Source: Poseidonocella sp. HB161398 (lineage in GTDB: Bacteria; Pseudomonadota; Alphaproteobacteria; Rhodobacterales; Rhodobacteraceae). Taken from it: a DNA stretch of 64,000 nt. The notes below the pieces were generated by a model. That model worked only from the letters and a program-made list of their open reading frames with translations. It did no database searches and was not told where the DNA came from. The position numbers and the translations under genes were made by a program. Location of the stretch: assembly GCF_005870025.1 (NCBI RefSeq), contig NZ_VATA01000004.1:228233-292232 (forward strand). Direction: 5' to 3'. This document shows, piece after piece, positions 1 to 9,377 of the stretch; position 1 is the first letter of the stretch; each line of letters opens with the position of its first letter.

Positions 1-1
1 G

Positions 2-634
2 GACTGGCTGCGCGATGTCGCGCCGCTGCTCGCGCGCCGTCCCGCCCCGGTGATTGTCGGCGGCACCGGGCTCTACTTCCAGGCGATGCTGAAGGGGCTG
101 GCCGACATCCCCGCGACCGATCCCGGGGTGCGCGCGGAGGCCAATGCGCGGCTTGCCGCCGACGGGCTGGAGGCGATGGTCGCAGAGCTCGATCCGCAGA
201 CCGCCGGGCGCATCGACCTGCGCAATCCCGCCCGGGTGCAGCGCGCCTGGGAGGTCCGCCGCCAGACCGGCCGCGGCCTCGCCTCCTGGCAGGACGAGAC
301 CGGCCCGGCGCTGCTCCCGGCCGGGGAAGCCGCATTCTTCCGGGTGGAGATCGGCCGCGACACGCTGAACGCCCGGATCGACCGCCGCTTCGACGCGATG
401 CTCGAGGCCGGCGGATGGGACGAAGCGCGGCGAATGGAGCCCGGCTGGGACCCCGATCTGCAATCCTCGCGCGCCATCGGCGCCCCAGAGCTCATTGCCG
501 CGATAAGAGGCATGATGCCCGAAGCTGAGGCAGTTGACGCAGCCAAGCTGGCAACCCGCCAGTATGCCAAGCGCCAGAGGACGTGGATGCGCAGCAAGAT
601 GGCGGGCTGGGAACCGATTCCCGCCAAAAATTAG
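2..634 (+). CDS. miaA: tRNA dimethylallyltransferase MiaA (5' end outside window)
   Basis: MiaA transfers a dimethylallyl group to N6 of A37 in tRNAs that read codons starting with U. The visible 210 codons are open from the first base of the window and carry the MiaA signature GGTGLYFQA (residues 20-28 of the visible part), then the family's C-terminal RARR-like and Tyr/Arg-rich tail (ATRQYAKRQRTW). Roughly the first 90-100 residues, including the P-loop, lie upstream of the window. An in-frame GTG at 50 is internal to the family alignment and should not be taken as the start. The gene ends with TAG, and about 125 bp separate it from the next gene on the same strand. Confidence 0.93.
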   Translation, partial: DWLRDVAPLLARRPAPVIVGGTGLYFQAMLKGLADIPATDPGVRAEANARLAADGLEAMVAELDPQTAGRIDLRNPARVQRAWEVRRQTGRGLASWQDETGPALLPAGEAAFFRVEIGRDTLNARIDRRFDAMLEAGGWDEARRMEPGWDPDLQSSRAIGAPELIAAIRGMMPEAEAVDAAKLATRQYAKRQRTWMRSKMAGWEPIPAKN

Positions 635-759
635 GAGTTTCTTTACCAGTTGGGCATGTTATCGCAGCCGGGAGGCCGTCTTCGCGGGTCGAGGCGATCC
701 GGCCTTGGCCGAATCTGTCCCGGTTCTCTAGTATCCTGCTAAGTTGCGAGGGAGATCCC

Positions 760-1284
760 ATGTTTGACGCGCAGTACAACGAAAACGTATCCCACCCGCT
801 CATCGTGGTGCCGCTGTCCCAGCTGGCCCGGGCCGGCGGATTCGGGCTCGGCGCGGAACGCAGCTACATGGCGCCGGTCCTGTTCTGGATCGCCCATGGG
901 CAGGGACGGCTGAGCGTCGACGGCGAACTGCGCGGCTTCACCGGCCATAACGCGATCTTCCTGCCCGCCAACCTGTCCCACGGGATCGAGATCTCGCCGC
1001 GCTGCCAGGGCACGGCGGTGTTCTTCGCCGAGAAATGCATGCTGCCCTTCCCGCAGCAGCAGCTGCATCTGCGGATGCAGGGCGTGCAGGTGCAGTCGGA
1101 GATGAACGCGCTGATCGAGGATCTGCGCCATGAATCCTCCAGCGACAGCCCCGACCGCGACCTGATGCTGTTCCACCGCGCGGCGCTGATGCTGCTCTGG
1201 CTCGCCCGCCAGACCGGCCGCCCCCATGTCCCGAGCGCGCAGGCCTCCGACATGCTGCGCGCCATCGCCCAGCCCAAGCGCTGA
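760..1284 (+). CDS. AraC-type cupin domain protein without DNA-binding domain
   Basis: This 174-residue protein resembles the ligand-binding cupin half of AraC-type regulators: a beta-rich segment at residues 15-95 (phrases such as APVLFWIAHGQGRLSV and GHNAIFLPANLSHGIE) followed by helices. No AraC helix-turn-helix follows; the protein stops at KR near residue 174. The ATG at 760 is preceded by GAGGGAGA at 748-755, a good ribosome binding site, so the longer open frame upstream is not used. It sits alone between miaA and a binding-protein gene. The role is unknown; a sensor or co-regulator is an inference from the fold only. Confidence 0.6.
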   Translation: MFDAQYNENVSHPLIVVPLSQLARAGGFGLGAERSYMAPVLFWIAHGQGRLSVDGELRGFTGHNAIFLPANLSHGIEISPRCQGTAVFFAEKCMLPFPQQQLHLRMQGVQVQSEMNALIEDLRHESSSDSPDRDLMLFHRAALMLLWLARQTGRPHVPSAQASDMLRAIAQPKR

Positions 1285-1453
1285 GCCCCCCTTCCGCGCA
1301 GTCGCGTTTCCAGAATTGCCCTTGCCGCATCGCGGCTTCCGTCCCATCTTCGGATACGGACCCGGCAGTCGGTCCGGCGCGGAGCCGCCCCCGGGCGCCC
1401 TTCCCGCGCTGCCCATGCTGCCGCCGTGACAGCCGCGCCCGAAGGAAGCCCCG

Positions 1454-3088
1454 ATGAGCCAATCCCGCCGCCCCGCCGCCCTGCCCCGTTCCCTGCTTGG
1501 CGAACTCGGCCGCGACTGGCGGACGGGCGGCATGGACCGCCGCGAATTCCTCGCCCGCGCCACCGCGCTTGGCGTCTCGGCCGCGGCCCTTGGCGCGCCC
1601 GGCCCCGGACGCGCGCAGGAGGCGCCGGGCAGCGGCCTGCGGATCCAGATGCGCGTGCTGCCGCAGGGCGACCCCCGGCTCTGGGACTTCACCGAGAAGT
1701 ACAATGCCTGCGCCGGGCTCCTCGACACGCTGGTCCATGCCGATCCGGACGGGCGGCTCTCGGGGCGGCTGCTCGAGTCCTGGGAGACCGCGGAGGATGC
1801 CGCCTCCTGCACGCTGCATCTGCGCCCGGACGTGACCTGGTCGAATGGCGACGCCTTCACCGCCGAGGACGTGCTGGCGAATTTCGAGGGCTGGTGCGAC
1901 AGCCGCCTGGCGGGCAATTCCATGGCCTCGCGCCTGGCCTCGCTGGTCGATCCGGGAACCGGCGGGCTGCGCGCGGGCGCGGTCAGCATCGTCGATCCGC
2001 TGACGGTGCGGCTGGAGCTCGGCTTTCCCGACATCACTTTGCTGCCCGGGCTCTCCGACTATCCCGCCGTGGTGATGCACCGCTCCGCCATCGGCGAGGA
2101 CCCGCTGGAGCGGCAGATCGGCACCGGCGCCTACCGCATTGCCGAATACAGCCCCGGCGCGCGCGCCGTGCTGGAGCGCGACCCGGCGCGCAGCCCCTGG
2201 CGGCCGGGCCGCGTCGACCGGATCGAATTCGTCGATCTCGGCCCCGATCCCGCGGCAGTGGCGGCGGCGGCCGAGGCCGGGCAGATCGACGTGACCTACG
2301 ACACGATCGGCGCCTATGTCTCGGTGCTCGACGGGATCGGCTGGACCCGCTCGGAGATCGACACCTCTGCGACCATCGTGCTGCGCGCCAGCCAGACCCA
2401 TGAGATGGGCGGCTTCCGCCCCTATGGCGACCTGCGCGTGCGCCAGGCGCTGCAGCTGGCGGTCGACAACCAGGTGCTGCTGGAGCTCGGCTATGACGGC
2501 CGCGGGACGGTGGCGGAGAATCACCATGTCTCGCCGCTGCACCCCGCCTATGCCCGCATAGCCCCGCCGCGCCAGGACGTGGCGGCCGCGCAGCGGCTGA
2601 TGGACGAGGCCGGGCTGCTGGAATACGAGCACGAGCTGGTCTCGATCGACGACGACTGGCGCCGCTTCACCACCGACGTGATGGCCGCGCAGCTGCGCGA
2701 TGCCGGGTTCAAGGTGAAGCGGGTCATCCTGCCCGCCTCCGAGTACAATGCCGGCTGGAAGGACTTCGCCTTCTCCTCGACCAACTGGAACGCGCGCGAG
2801 CTTGGCGTTCAGGTGCTGGATCTGGCCTACCGCTCGGGCGCGGCCTGGAACGAGACCGGCTTTGCCGATCCGGAATTCGACGCGCTGCTCGACCGCGCCA
2901 AGGGGCTGCCCGGCGTCGAGGAGCGGCGCGAAGTGATGGCCGGGCTGCAGCAGAAGCTGCGCGACCAGGCGGTGATCGTGCAACCCTACTGGCGGCGGCT
3001 GATGCGCCACTACCGGCCCGGCGTCACCGGGGCGGAGCGCACGCACAAGGACATGATCGACCTGCACGAGCTGGCGCGGGCGGGCTGA
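1454..3088 (+). CDS. Tat-exported SBP_bac_5 family (peptide/nickel type) substrate-binding protein
   Basis: This 544-residue extracytoplasmic binding protein belongs to the family that feeds dipeptide, oligopeptide or nickel ABC importers. A twin-arginine export signal is visible (DRREFLARATALGVSAAALG, Arg29-Arg30) with likely cleavage near GRAQ at about residue 54. The family pattern follows: TFTLRPDVTWSNGDAFTAEDV-like text at about residues 120-140 and LRVRQALQLAVDNQ at about 325. The ATG at 1454 has GAAGGA upstream; an internal ATG at 1532 (MDRREFL) is an alternative start. No permease or ATPase gene is adjacent, so the transporter partner must be encoded elsewhere. It converges on the enoyl-CoA hydratase gene with a 9-bp gap. 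Confidence 0.82.
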   Translation: MSQSRRPAALPRSLLGELGRDWRTGGMDRREFLARATALGVSAAALGAPGPGRAQEAPGSGLRIQMRVLPQGDPRLWDFTEKYNACAGLLDTLVHADPDGRLSGRLLESWETAEDAASCTLHLRPDVTWSNGDAFTAEDVLANFEGWCDSRLAGNSMASRLASLVDPGTGGLRAGAVSIVDPLTVRLELGFPDITLLPGLSDYPAVVMHRSAIGEDPLERQIGTGAYRIAEYSPGARAVLERDPARSPWRPGRVDRIEFVDLGPDPAAVAAAAEAGQIDVTYDTIGAYVSVLDGIGWTRSEIDTSATIVLRASQTHEMGGFRPYGDLRVRQALQLAVDNQVLLELGYDGRGTVAENHHVSPLHPAYARIAPPRQDVAAAQRLMDEAGLLEYEHELVSIDDDWRRFTTDVMAAQLRDAGFKVKRVILPASEYNAGWKDFAFSSTNWNARELGVQVLDLAYRSGAAWNETGFADPEFDALLDRAKGLPGVEERREVMAGLQQKLRDQAVIVQPYWRRLMRHYRPGVTGAERTHKDMIDLHELARAG

Positions 3089-3097
3089 GACGCGGGC

Positions 3098-3874
3098 TCA
3101 GCGGCCCTCGAATTTCGCCGGGCGCTTCTCGAGGAAGGCCATGACGCCCTCGGTGAAGTCGCGGGTCCGGCCGCATTCGCCCTGCAGATGCGCCTCCAGC
3201 CGGAACTGCGCGTCGAGCCCGTTCTCGTAGCTCTGGCGCAGCGCCTGCTTCATCCGTGCATAGGCCTCGGTCGGCCCGTCGGCGAGCTGGCGCGCGCGCG
3301 CCTTCCAGGCGTCCTCGAACCCGGCATCGGGCACGGCCTGCCAGATCATCCCCCAGGCCTCGGCCTGGCAGGCACTGACCGGCTCGGCGAAAAGCATCGC
3401 CCCCATCGCCTTGGCGACGCCGACCTGGCGGGGCAGCCAGTAGGTGCCGCCTGCATCCGGGATCAGCCCGATCCGCGAGAAGGCCTGGACGAAGACCGCC
3501 CGCTCGGCCGCGATCACGACGTCCGCGGCCAGCGCCAGGTTGGCGCCTGCGCCCGCCGCAGCGCCATTGACCGCGGCGATCACCGGCAGGCGGCTGTCGT
3601 GGATGGCGCGCAGGAGCGGCTCGTACTCGTCGCGCAGCGTGCGCTCGACCTCCAGATTGGCGGCATTGCCGCGATCGGCCAGGTCCTGGCCCGCGCAGAA
3701 GGCGTCGCCCGCCCCGGTCATCACAATCACCCGCGCCGCGCGCTCCGCCGCTTTCAGCGCATGCAGCAGCTCCACCCGCATCCGGGTGTTCAGCGCGTTC
3801 TTGCGCTCCGGCCGGTCGAGGCGGATCACCGCCACCCCTTCGGCCAAGTCCAGCGCGATCGTCTCGTAGTCCAT
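3098..3874 (-). CDS. enoyl-CoA hydratase/isomerase (crotonase superfamily, PaaG-like)
   Basis: A 258-residue crotonase-fold protein. The oxyanion-hole segment AFCAGQDLADRG (about residues 57-68) and the second loop NGAAAGAGANLALAADVVIA (about 101-120) are clear, as is the Asp-containing SRIGLIPDAGGTYWLPR (about 132-148). The GQDL wording and length resemble PaaG, the ring-epoxyphenylacetyl-CoA isomerase, but a general enoyl-CoA hydratase role is equally possible because no other paa genes are nearby. The ATG at 3874 is preceded by GGAGGAC. The gene lies just downstream of ccmH on the same strand with its own 69-bp gap. Confidence 0.8.
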   Translation of the reverse strand: MDYETIALDLAEGVAVIRLDRPERKNALNTRMRVELLHALKAAERAARVIVMTGAGDAFCAGQDLADRGNAANLEVERTLRDEYEPLLRAIHDSRLPVIAAVNGAAAGAGANLALAADVVIAAERAVFVQAFSRIGLIPDAGGTYWLPRQVGVAKAMGAMLFAEPVSACQAEAWGMIWQAVPDAGFEDAWKARARQLADGPTEAYARMKQALRQSYENGLDAQFRLEAHLQGECGRTRDFTEGVMAFLEKRPAKFEGR

Positions 3875-3943
3875 GGCGTCCTCCCCGGATGTCCCGCGGG
3901 CCAGATTAGCCGGGCTTCGCCGGATGGAAAGCGCTACGCCCCG

Positions 3944-4408
3944 TCACGCGGATCCGTCGTCGAGGATCGCCTTCAGCCGCGCCGCCTCGTCCTCGCTGAG
4001 CCGCTCGGCGGGCGCCTCGCGCGACAGCCGGTTGCGGCGCTGGTAGCCGATGCCGATGCCGATGCCCGCAAGCAGCAGCACCGGCCCCGCCACCCAGAGG
4101 ATCAGGTTGGCGCCTGTCAGCGTCGGTTTCAGCAGCACGTATTCGCCGTAGCGGTCGACGACGAAGTCGATCACCTCGGCATCGCTGTCGCCCTCGACCA
4201 GCCGCTCGCGCACCAGGAGCCGCAGGTCGCGGGCCAGCCCGGCATTCGACTCGTCGATGCTCTCGTTGCGGCAGACCAGGCAGCGCAGCTCCTTCGACAG
4301 CTCGCGGGCGCGCGATTCAAGCGCCGGGTCGGAGAGCATCTCGTCGGGCTGCACGGCGAAGGCCGGCAGCGCCAGGACCAGCATCAGGGCGGCAAGGATC
4401 AGGCGCAT
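3944..4408 (-). CDS. ccmH: cytochrome c maturation protein CcmH/CycL
   Basis: CcmH is a membrane-anchored thiol-disulfide protein that reduces apocytochrome c for heme ligation together with CcmF. The 154-residue product has an N-terminal signal sequence (MRLILAALMLVLALPAFA), the family LRCLVCRN redox motif with the CxxC at about residues 43-46, the RDLRLLVRERL helix and one transmembrane helix near residues 103-122. The length is that of a CcmH without the CcmI/NrfG tetratricopeptide half. It starts 5 bp after the ccmF stop, so the two are surely co-transcribed. Confidence 0.92.
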   Translation of the reverse strand: MRLILAALMLVLALPAFAVQPDEMLSDPALESRARELSKELRCLVCRNESIDESNAGLARDLRLLVRERLVEGDSDAEVIDFVVDRYGEYVLLKPTLTGANLILWVAGPVLLLAGIGIGIGYQRRNRLSREAPAERLSEDEAARLKAILDDGSA

Positions 4409-4413
4409 CGCCG

Positions 4414-6384
4414 TCACTCCGCCGGAACCGGACGGCGGCCCGGCGCTTTGGCGGCGCCCGCCGCGACGCGGAAGCGCCGGTCGGTCAGGCTGAGGAGCCC
4501 GCCCCCCGCCATGATGATCGCGCCCGCCCAGATCCAGTTGGCGAAGGGCTTCACGTAGGTGCGCACGGCATAGCCGCCCGCGGCCTGCGGATCGCCGATC
4601 ACCAGGTAGAAGTCGCGCCAGATGCCGTTGTCGATCCCGGCCTCGGTCGTCGGCATCTGCGCCACCGGATAGACGCGCTTCTCGGGATGCAGCATGGCGA
4701 TCTGCCGGTCGCCGTCCCAGACCGTCATCGTCGCCATGGTGGAGAAGTAGTTCGGCCCCTTCACCTCCTCGACCTTGTCGAGCTGGATGCCGTAGCCGCC
4801 GACCTCGAACCGGTCGCCGATCTTGGCGACGCGGATGTCCTCGATCTGCCAGGCGGTCATCGCGGCGATGCCGATGAAGGTCACGCCGAGCCCGGCATGG
4901 GCCACCGACTTGCCCCAGTCGGCGCGCGGCAGGTGCACCAGGCGGCGCAGGCGGCCCTCGCCGCGGCCGGTGCGCAGCCAGAGGTCGCGCAGCGATCCGA
5001 GGATCAGCCAGGTCCCCAGCGCGATGCCGATCGGCGCCAGCGCCGAGCGCCCGGTCTGGACGGCGAAGGCCAGGAGCCCGACCGCCACCGCCAAGAGCGC
5101 CACCGGCCAGAGCTGCATCGCCACCCGGCCGAGCCGCCCGCGCTTCCAGGGCAGGAGCGCGCCCAGGGGCAGGATCACCGCCAGCGCCACCATGAAGGGG
5201 GTGAAGGCGGCATTGAAGAACGGCGCGCCCACGGTCAGCTTGCGGCCGAAGAGAAGCTCGGCGACCAGCGGCCAGATCGTGCCGATGAAGACGGTGAAGC
5301 AGCTCACGGCCAGGAGGATGTTGTTCGCCACCAGCGCGCTTTCCCGGCTGACGAGGCCGAAGACGCCCTTCGACTGCATCGCGCCCGCCCGCGCCGCATA
5401 GAGCGTCAGCGCCCCGCCCATGAAGACCGCGAGGATGGCGAGGATGAAGACCCCGCGCTCGGGATCGTTGGCGAAGGCATGCACCGATGTGATCACGCCC
5501 GAGCGGACGATGAAGGTGCCGATCAGCGAGAATCCGAAGGCCAGGATCGCCAGCAGGATGGTCCAGTTCTTCAGAGATTCCCGCTTTTCGACGACGATGG
5601 CGCAGTGCAGCAGCGCCGCGGCGATCAGCCAGGGCATGAAGGAGGCGTTTTCCACCGGGTCCCAGAACCAGAAGCCGCCCCAGCCGAGCTCGTAATAGGC
5701 CCACCAGGATCCCAGCGCGATGCCGACGGTCAGGAACATCCAGCTGACCAGCGTCCAGGGCCGCACCCAGCGGCCCCAGGCGGCGTCGACCCGGCCCTCG
5801 ATCAGCGCGGCGACCGCGAAGGAGAAGGTCAGCGACAGCCCGACATAGCCCAGGTAGAGGAAGGGCGGATGGAAGGCGAGCCCCGGATCCTGCAGGAGCG
5901 GATTGAGGTCATGGCCGTCCATCGGCGGCACCGCCAGGCGCAGGAACGGGTTCGAGGTGAAGAGGATGAAGGCGAAGAAGGCCGCCGCGATCATCGCCTG
6001 CACCGACAGCACGCGGGCCTTCAGGCTCGGCGGCAGATTGCGGCCGAACCAGCCGCAGAGCGCGCCGAACAGCGTCAGGATCAGCACCCAGAGCAGCATC
6101 GAGCCCTCGTGGTTCCCCCAGACGCCCGAGACCTTGTAGAGCATCGGCTTGAGGCTGTGGGAGTTCTCCACGACGAGCTTCAGCGTGAAATCCGAGGTGA
6201 CGAAGGCATGGGTCAGCGCCGCGAAGGAGAAGGCGGTCAGCAGGAACTGCGCCGTTGCCGCGGGCACGGCGGCGGCCATCCAGGAGCTCCAGCCGCGATG
6301 CGCGCCGATGAAGGGCACCACCGCCTGGAACAGCGCGACGAAGCCGGCGAGGATCAGCGCGAAATGGCCGAGCTCTGAGATCAT
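4414..6384 (-). CDS. ccmF: heme lyase subunit CcmF
   Basis: CcmF is the polytopic membrane heme-cytochrome c ligation protein. The 656-residue product has many hydrophobic helices and the periplasmic tryptophan-rich WWD motif (WGGFWFWDPVENASFMPWL, about residues 233-251), with conserved histidine-containing loops such as GVWGNHEGSMLLWV near residue 90. It is the first visible gene of a ccmF-ccmH pair; ccmE lies on the same strand 2.5 kb upstream. Length and motifs are complete, with no sign of frameshift. Confidence 0.95.
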   Translation of the reverse strand: MISELGHFALILAGFVALFQAVVPFIGAHRGWSSWMAAAVPAATAQFLLTAFSFAALTHAFVTSDFTLKLVVENSHSLKPMLYKVSGVWGNHEGSMLLWVLILTLFGALCGWFGRNLPPSLKARVLSVQAMIAAAFFAFILFTSNPFLRLAVPPMDGHDLNPLLQDPGLAFHPPFLYLGYVGLSLTFSFAVAALIEGRVDAAWGRWVRPWTLVSWMFLTVGIALGSWWAYYELGWGGFWFWDPVENASFMPWLIAAALLHCAIVVEKRESLKNWTILLAILAFGFSLIGTFIVRSGVITSVHAFANDPERGVFILAILAVFMGGALTLYAARAGAMQSKGVFGLVSRESALVANNILLAVSCFTVFIGTIWPLVAELLFGRKLTVGAPFFNAAFTPFMVALAVILPLGALLPWKRGRLGRVAMQLWPVALLAVAVGLLAFAVQTGRSALAPIGIALGTWLILGSLRDLWLRTGRGEGRLRRLVHLPRADWGKSVAHAGLGVTFIGIAAMTAWQIEDIRVAKIGDRFEVGGYGIQLDKVEEVKGPNYFSTMATMTVWDGDRQIAMLHPEKRVYPVAQMPTTEAGIDNGIWRDFYLVIGDPQAAGGYAVRTYVKPFANWIWAGAIIMAGGGLLSLTDRRFRVAAGAAKAPGRRPVPAE

Positions 6385-8371
6385 GGGGGCCTCCTTCCCG
6401 TGGCTTCGCCCCTTCTAGCGGGCGCGAGCCCCCGCGCCAAGGGCTCGTGCCGGGCGCAGCTCCCGGGCCCGAGGGCCTGCGCCGCCCCGGCCCTGCCGGA
6501 GTTGCCGGTAAACCCCGGCGGCAGCGCGATCCGGGCCTCGCGCAGCCACGATACGCTGTCACGCAGTCGTGACCGGCGCCGGAGGAGGCGCCGCCATTCC
6601 CGCAGGCGCCTGCCGCACGCGCTCCGAAGCCCGCGGCGAGTCGGGACGGCAGGTCCGGCCGCTGCGCAGCGCATGCGCGTCTGTCCCGCGGATCCCGGCG
6701 GAGGCATCGGCTTCATCCTGATCCGCCTGGCAGTCCTGCCGCTGTGCCCCGCCTGCGCCTGCCGCTGTGCCCGGGCCGGCTACGTCGCGAGGATCGCCCT
6801 GGTCGGCCCGTCCCCTCTCCGGCCGCGGCCGCCATGCATCGGGACGAGGTCCGGGAGAGGTCGTCCGCATTTCCGCCCTCATCCCCTGGCAGCGTGCCTG
6901 TGAAAGGATGCCAGGGCGACGTCGCGGAGGACATGGTTCCGGGGTCCGCCCAGGCTGCGCCCGGAATGGAGCACGTCCAGCCGCTTGCAGGACCATTTCC
7001 CCCGTTCTTCCAGAAAGCTACGTCGCCGCGCGGGCCGCTTCAGCCCCCTGCCAGGGTCGGCGACCATTGATGTCTTCCGGCGCGGGTGGCTCACGGCCTC
7101 CCCTGGCCAGCATCACGAAAGGCATGTTCCGCCTGACGTGAGTCCGTAAGGACAGCCCCCGTCCACCCGGCGGGCAAGCAGTCCTCGGGACCGCCCGAAG
7201 TCGAGGCGTCACCCGCGCGTCGGCGCCCGGCGCGTGTTCAGCGGAATTATCCTTGTGGATCGCGACGGGTTGCGCGGGCGCGGCGCGCCTGAAGAACAGG
7301 ACCCGCGCGAGACGCGGTCCAATTGCCGGCTCCGCGGAAGCTGGATGAGCGTCTTCGCCCAATCGTGGACGTACTGGCCCCCGGGACATAGGAATGGCGA
7401 TGATCGACGATGCCTTTCTCAGAGCGGCCGCGACAGCGTCCAGCCTCCGGGCGCATGCGGCGGAACCGAAAGCGATCCAGTGGCTCGTTTCTTCGCCAAG
7501 CGGGGATGAGAGCGGCGGACCGGGCGGCGGCCGAGGACCAGGAGAAATCCGGGCATCTGCCCCCGGAACGGGCGGCACGATCGCCAAACTGCGTGCCGTC
7601 ACCGCCCCTAGGGCGGCCGTTCAGCCTATGCCTGACAGCCTGCCGAGTGAGGGTCAGCAGGGCGGCCGGTCCGTCGTTCAGGGTTCGAGCGCTGGCTCTC
7701 CAATGGCCGGGCAGCTCGCGCAGATTTGCGGGCGGTTCCCTGCCCTGCACGAGGGGGGGCGATGATCTAGCCGAAACGGGCGTGGCCGCGCCGGTGGCGG
7801 TCGAGACACGTTGGGACGGTCGCGCTTTCAGATGACAGGCAGGGCTCCATTTCCTTTGCGGCAGTGGACCGCCGCGGCGGGACGGAGCGTGATCCGGCCT
7901 GGCGCAGCTACTCCCGCCAGACCTCCCCAAACGTGGCACGGCGGGGACGGGCGAGACAGCGGGACAGGCGCGGCGGACTGCGCAGGCGCTCGGGTAGCGG
8001 ATTAGTCCAATGTGGCCGCCTTCCATTCTGGCGAAAGGATCGCACCATCAAGCCCTCGGTTCGAACATCTGGGCGGAGGCGTCAGGGGAGCGCGGCGTCG
8101 CTCCGGAGATGCGGCCAGCGGCCATCGAGCGGAGCTGCCACCTGCTCCGGGCTGCCGTTGCGACAGGCAGCGCTGGCGCAGCCGCGGACTCTGCCCGTCG
8201 GGCGGCAGGAATGAAGGAACGGCGCGCGCTCGGTCGACCACGATCCGGAAGCACGCCGGACGCGGCCCGCCAGCGGCGGGCGCGCGCTGGCCGTGCCGCT
8301 GGTCGGCGTCCCGGCACCCGGGCGGTCCCGCAAGGGCGCGCGCCAGGCCGGGGCCCGGCGGACGGGCTGCC
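6385..8371. other. about 2-kb stretch without a recognisable gene, between ccmF and the GreA-like gene
   Basis: Both strands contain open frames here, but their translations are arginine/proline/serine-rich composition shadows with no family motif, no consistent ribosome binding sites and no codon-position bias like the neighbouring genes. Small hairpins are present, for example GTCACG/CGTGAC near 6557-6573 and GGCGCC/GGCGCC at about 6575-6592. I recognise no tRNA, rRNA, RNase P, transposase or phage gene. It could be decayed coding DNA or a rearrangement scar, because these ccm genes are normally close together. The ccmF promoter probably lies at its left end. Confidence 0.6.
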
Positions 8372-8815
8372 TCAGGCCACCGCCTCGATGAGGCGCTCGC
8401 GGCCGCCGATGCGGAACCTGTCGCCCGCCTCGAGGCCCTCCATCACCTGGAAGACCGGCGCGGCCGGGGAGATGCCCATGCAGGGCTCGCCCTCGAATTC
8501 GAATTCCGTCGTCGCGACCGAGACCACCAGCCAGCGGCCGTCGACCAGCACGGCGGCGCCCTCCTCCACCAGGTCCCGCGGCGAGAAGTCCATCTCCTTC
8601 AGCCGGTCGATCTTGGCGGCATGGGCGGCGATCGGGTTTTCCAGAGCGGCCGCCATGTCCGCGGCCTGCTCGGCGCGGCTCTCGCTGTCATGCTGGGGCG
8701 GCGCGCCGTCCTCCTCGCCGCTGCCGCGGGCGAAATCGGCGAAGAATCCGGTGTCTTCCTCCAGCTCGGCACGTTCCACGTCGAGCATGCGGTCGCGCAG
8801 GGCTTGCTTGTCCAT
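8372..8815 (-). CDS. GreA/GreB C-terminal-domain-like protein
   Basis: A 147-residue cytoplasmic protein. Residues about 1-75 are charged and helical (MDKQALRDRMLDVERAELEE, ENPIAAHAAKIDRLKEM). Residues about 80-147 look like the FKBP-type C-terminal domain of transcription elongation factors GreA/GreB (EEGAAVLVDGRWLVVSV, ending in GDRFRIGGRERLIEAV). The long N-terminal coiled coil that carries the catalytic acidic tip of Gre factors is replaced by a short acidic region, so transcript-cleavage activity is doubtful. The ATG at 8815 has GAAAGGAGG just upstream. It lies 72 bp downstream of ccmE on the same strand. Domain assignment is by eye. Confidence 0.6.
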   Translation of the reverse strand: MDKQALRDRMLDVERAELEEDTGFFADFARGSGEEDGAPPQHDSESRAEQAADMAAALENPIAAHAAKIDRLKEMDFSPRDLVEEGAAVLVDGRWLVVSVATTEFEFEGEPCMGISPAAPVFQVMEGLEAGDRFRIGGRERLIEAVA

Positions 8816-8887
8816 TGTCCTGGCCTCCTTTCAAGCGTCTCCCCCTCAACGGGGACGCCCCCGGCAGGGTTCCTGCCGGATCGGGGC

Positions 8888-9340
8888 TCAGCTTTCGGGG
8901 GCCTCGTAGACGCCCTGCTCCTTCAGCGCGTCGATGACCTCCTTGGGCATGTAGGTCTCGTCATGCTTGGCGAGGATCTCGGTCGCCACGAAGACGCCGT
9001 CGACATAGCGCCCGGTGCCGACCATGCCCTGGCCTTCGTCGAAGAGATCCGGCAGCACGCCGGTATAGGCGACCGGCACCGAGCCGCCACCATCGGTGAC
9101 CCGGAAGGAGATCGTCTCGCCCTGGCCGCGCACCAGGCTGCCATCCTCGACCAGACCGCCGATGCGGAACACCTCGGTGGCGCGCGGCGGCTCGGCCAGG
9201 ACCTGGCTCGGCGAGCGGAAGAAGTTGATCCCGTCGCGCATCGCATAGCCGATCAGCCCGGTGGAGACCGTCAGCGCGACGGCGGCCACCAGGATGATCT
9301 GGATGCGGCGCTTCTTCTTGAGGCCCTTCATGCCCGCCAT
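8888..9340 (-). CDS. ccmE: heme chaperone CcmE
   Basis: CcmE is the periplasmic heme chaperone that receives heme from CcmC and hands it to CcmF. The 150-residue product has a basic cytoplasmic start (MAGMKGLKKKRR), one membrane anchor at about residues 13-31, an OB-fold body and the heme-binding motif LAKHDETYMP (His about 129, Tyr about 133). The family's more usual wording is LAKHDENYMP. A second Met at residue 4 could also be the start. The gene follows argC on the same strand by 37 bp. Confidence 0.95.
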   Translation of the reverse strand: MAGMKGLKKKRRIQIILVAAVALTVSTGLIGYAMRDGINFFRSPSQVLAEPPRATEVFRIGGLVEDGSLVRGQGETISFRVTDGGGSVPVAYTGVLPDLFDEGQGMVGTGRYVDGVFVATEILAKHDETYMPKEVIDALKEQGVYEAPES

Positions 9341-9377
9341 TCTGCCCTCCCTGGCCGGTACGCGGTAGATCCCTGGC

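Noticed and set aside
938..3067. Long minus-strand frame opposite the cupin and binding-protein genes
   Set aside because: The composition is that of an antisense shadow, and the plus-strand genes have clear motifs and ribosome binding sites.
7018..8026. Open frames of 190-260 codons in the gene-poor stretch
   Set aside because: Their translations are Arg/Pro/Ser-rich with no motif, no good ribosome binding site and overlapping competing frames, so they are not called genes.
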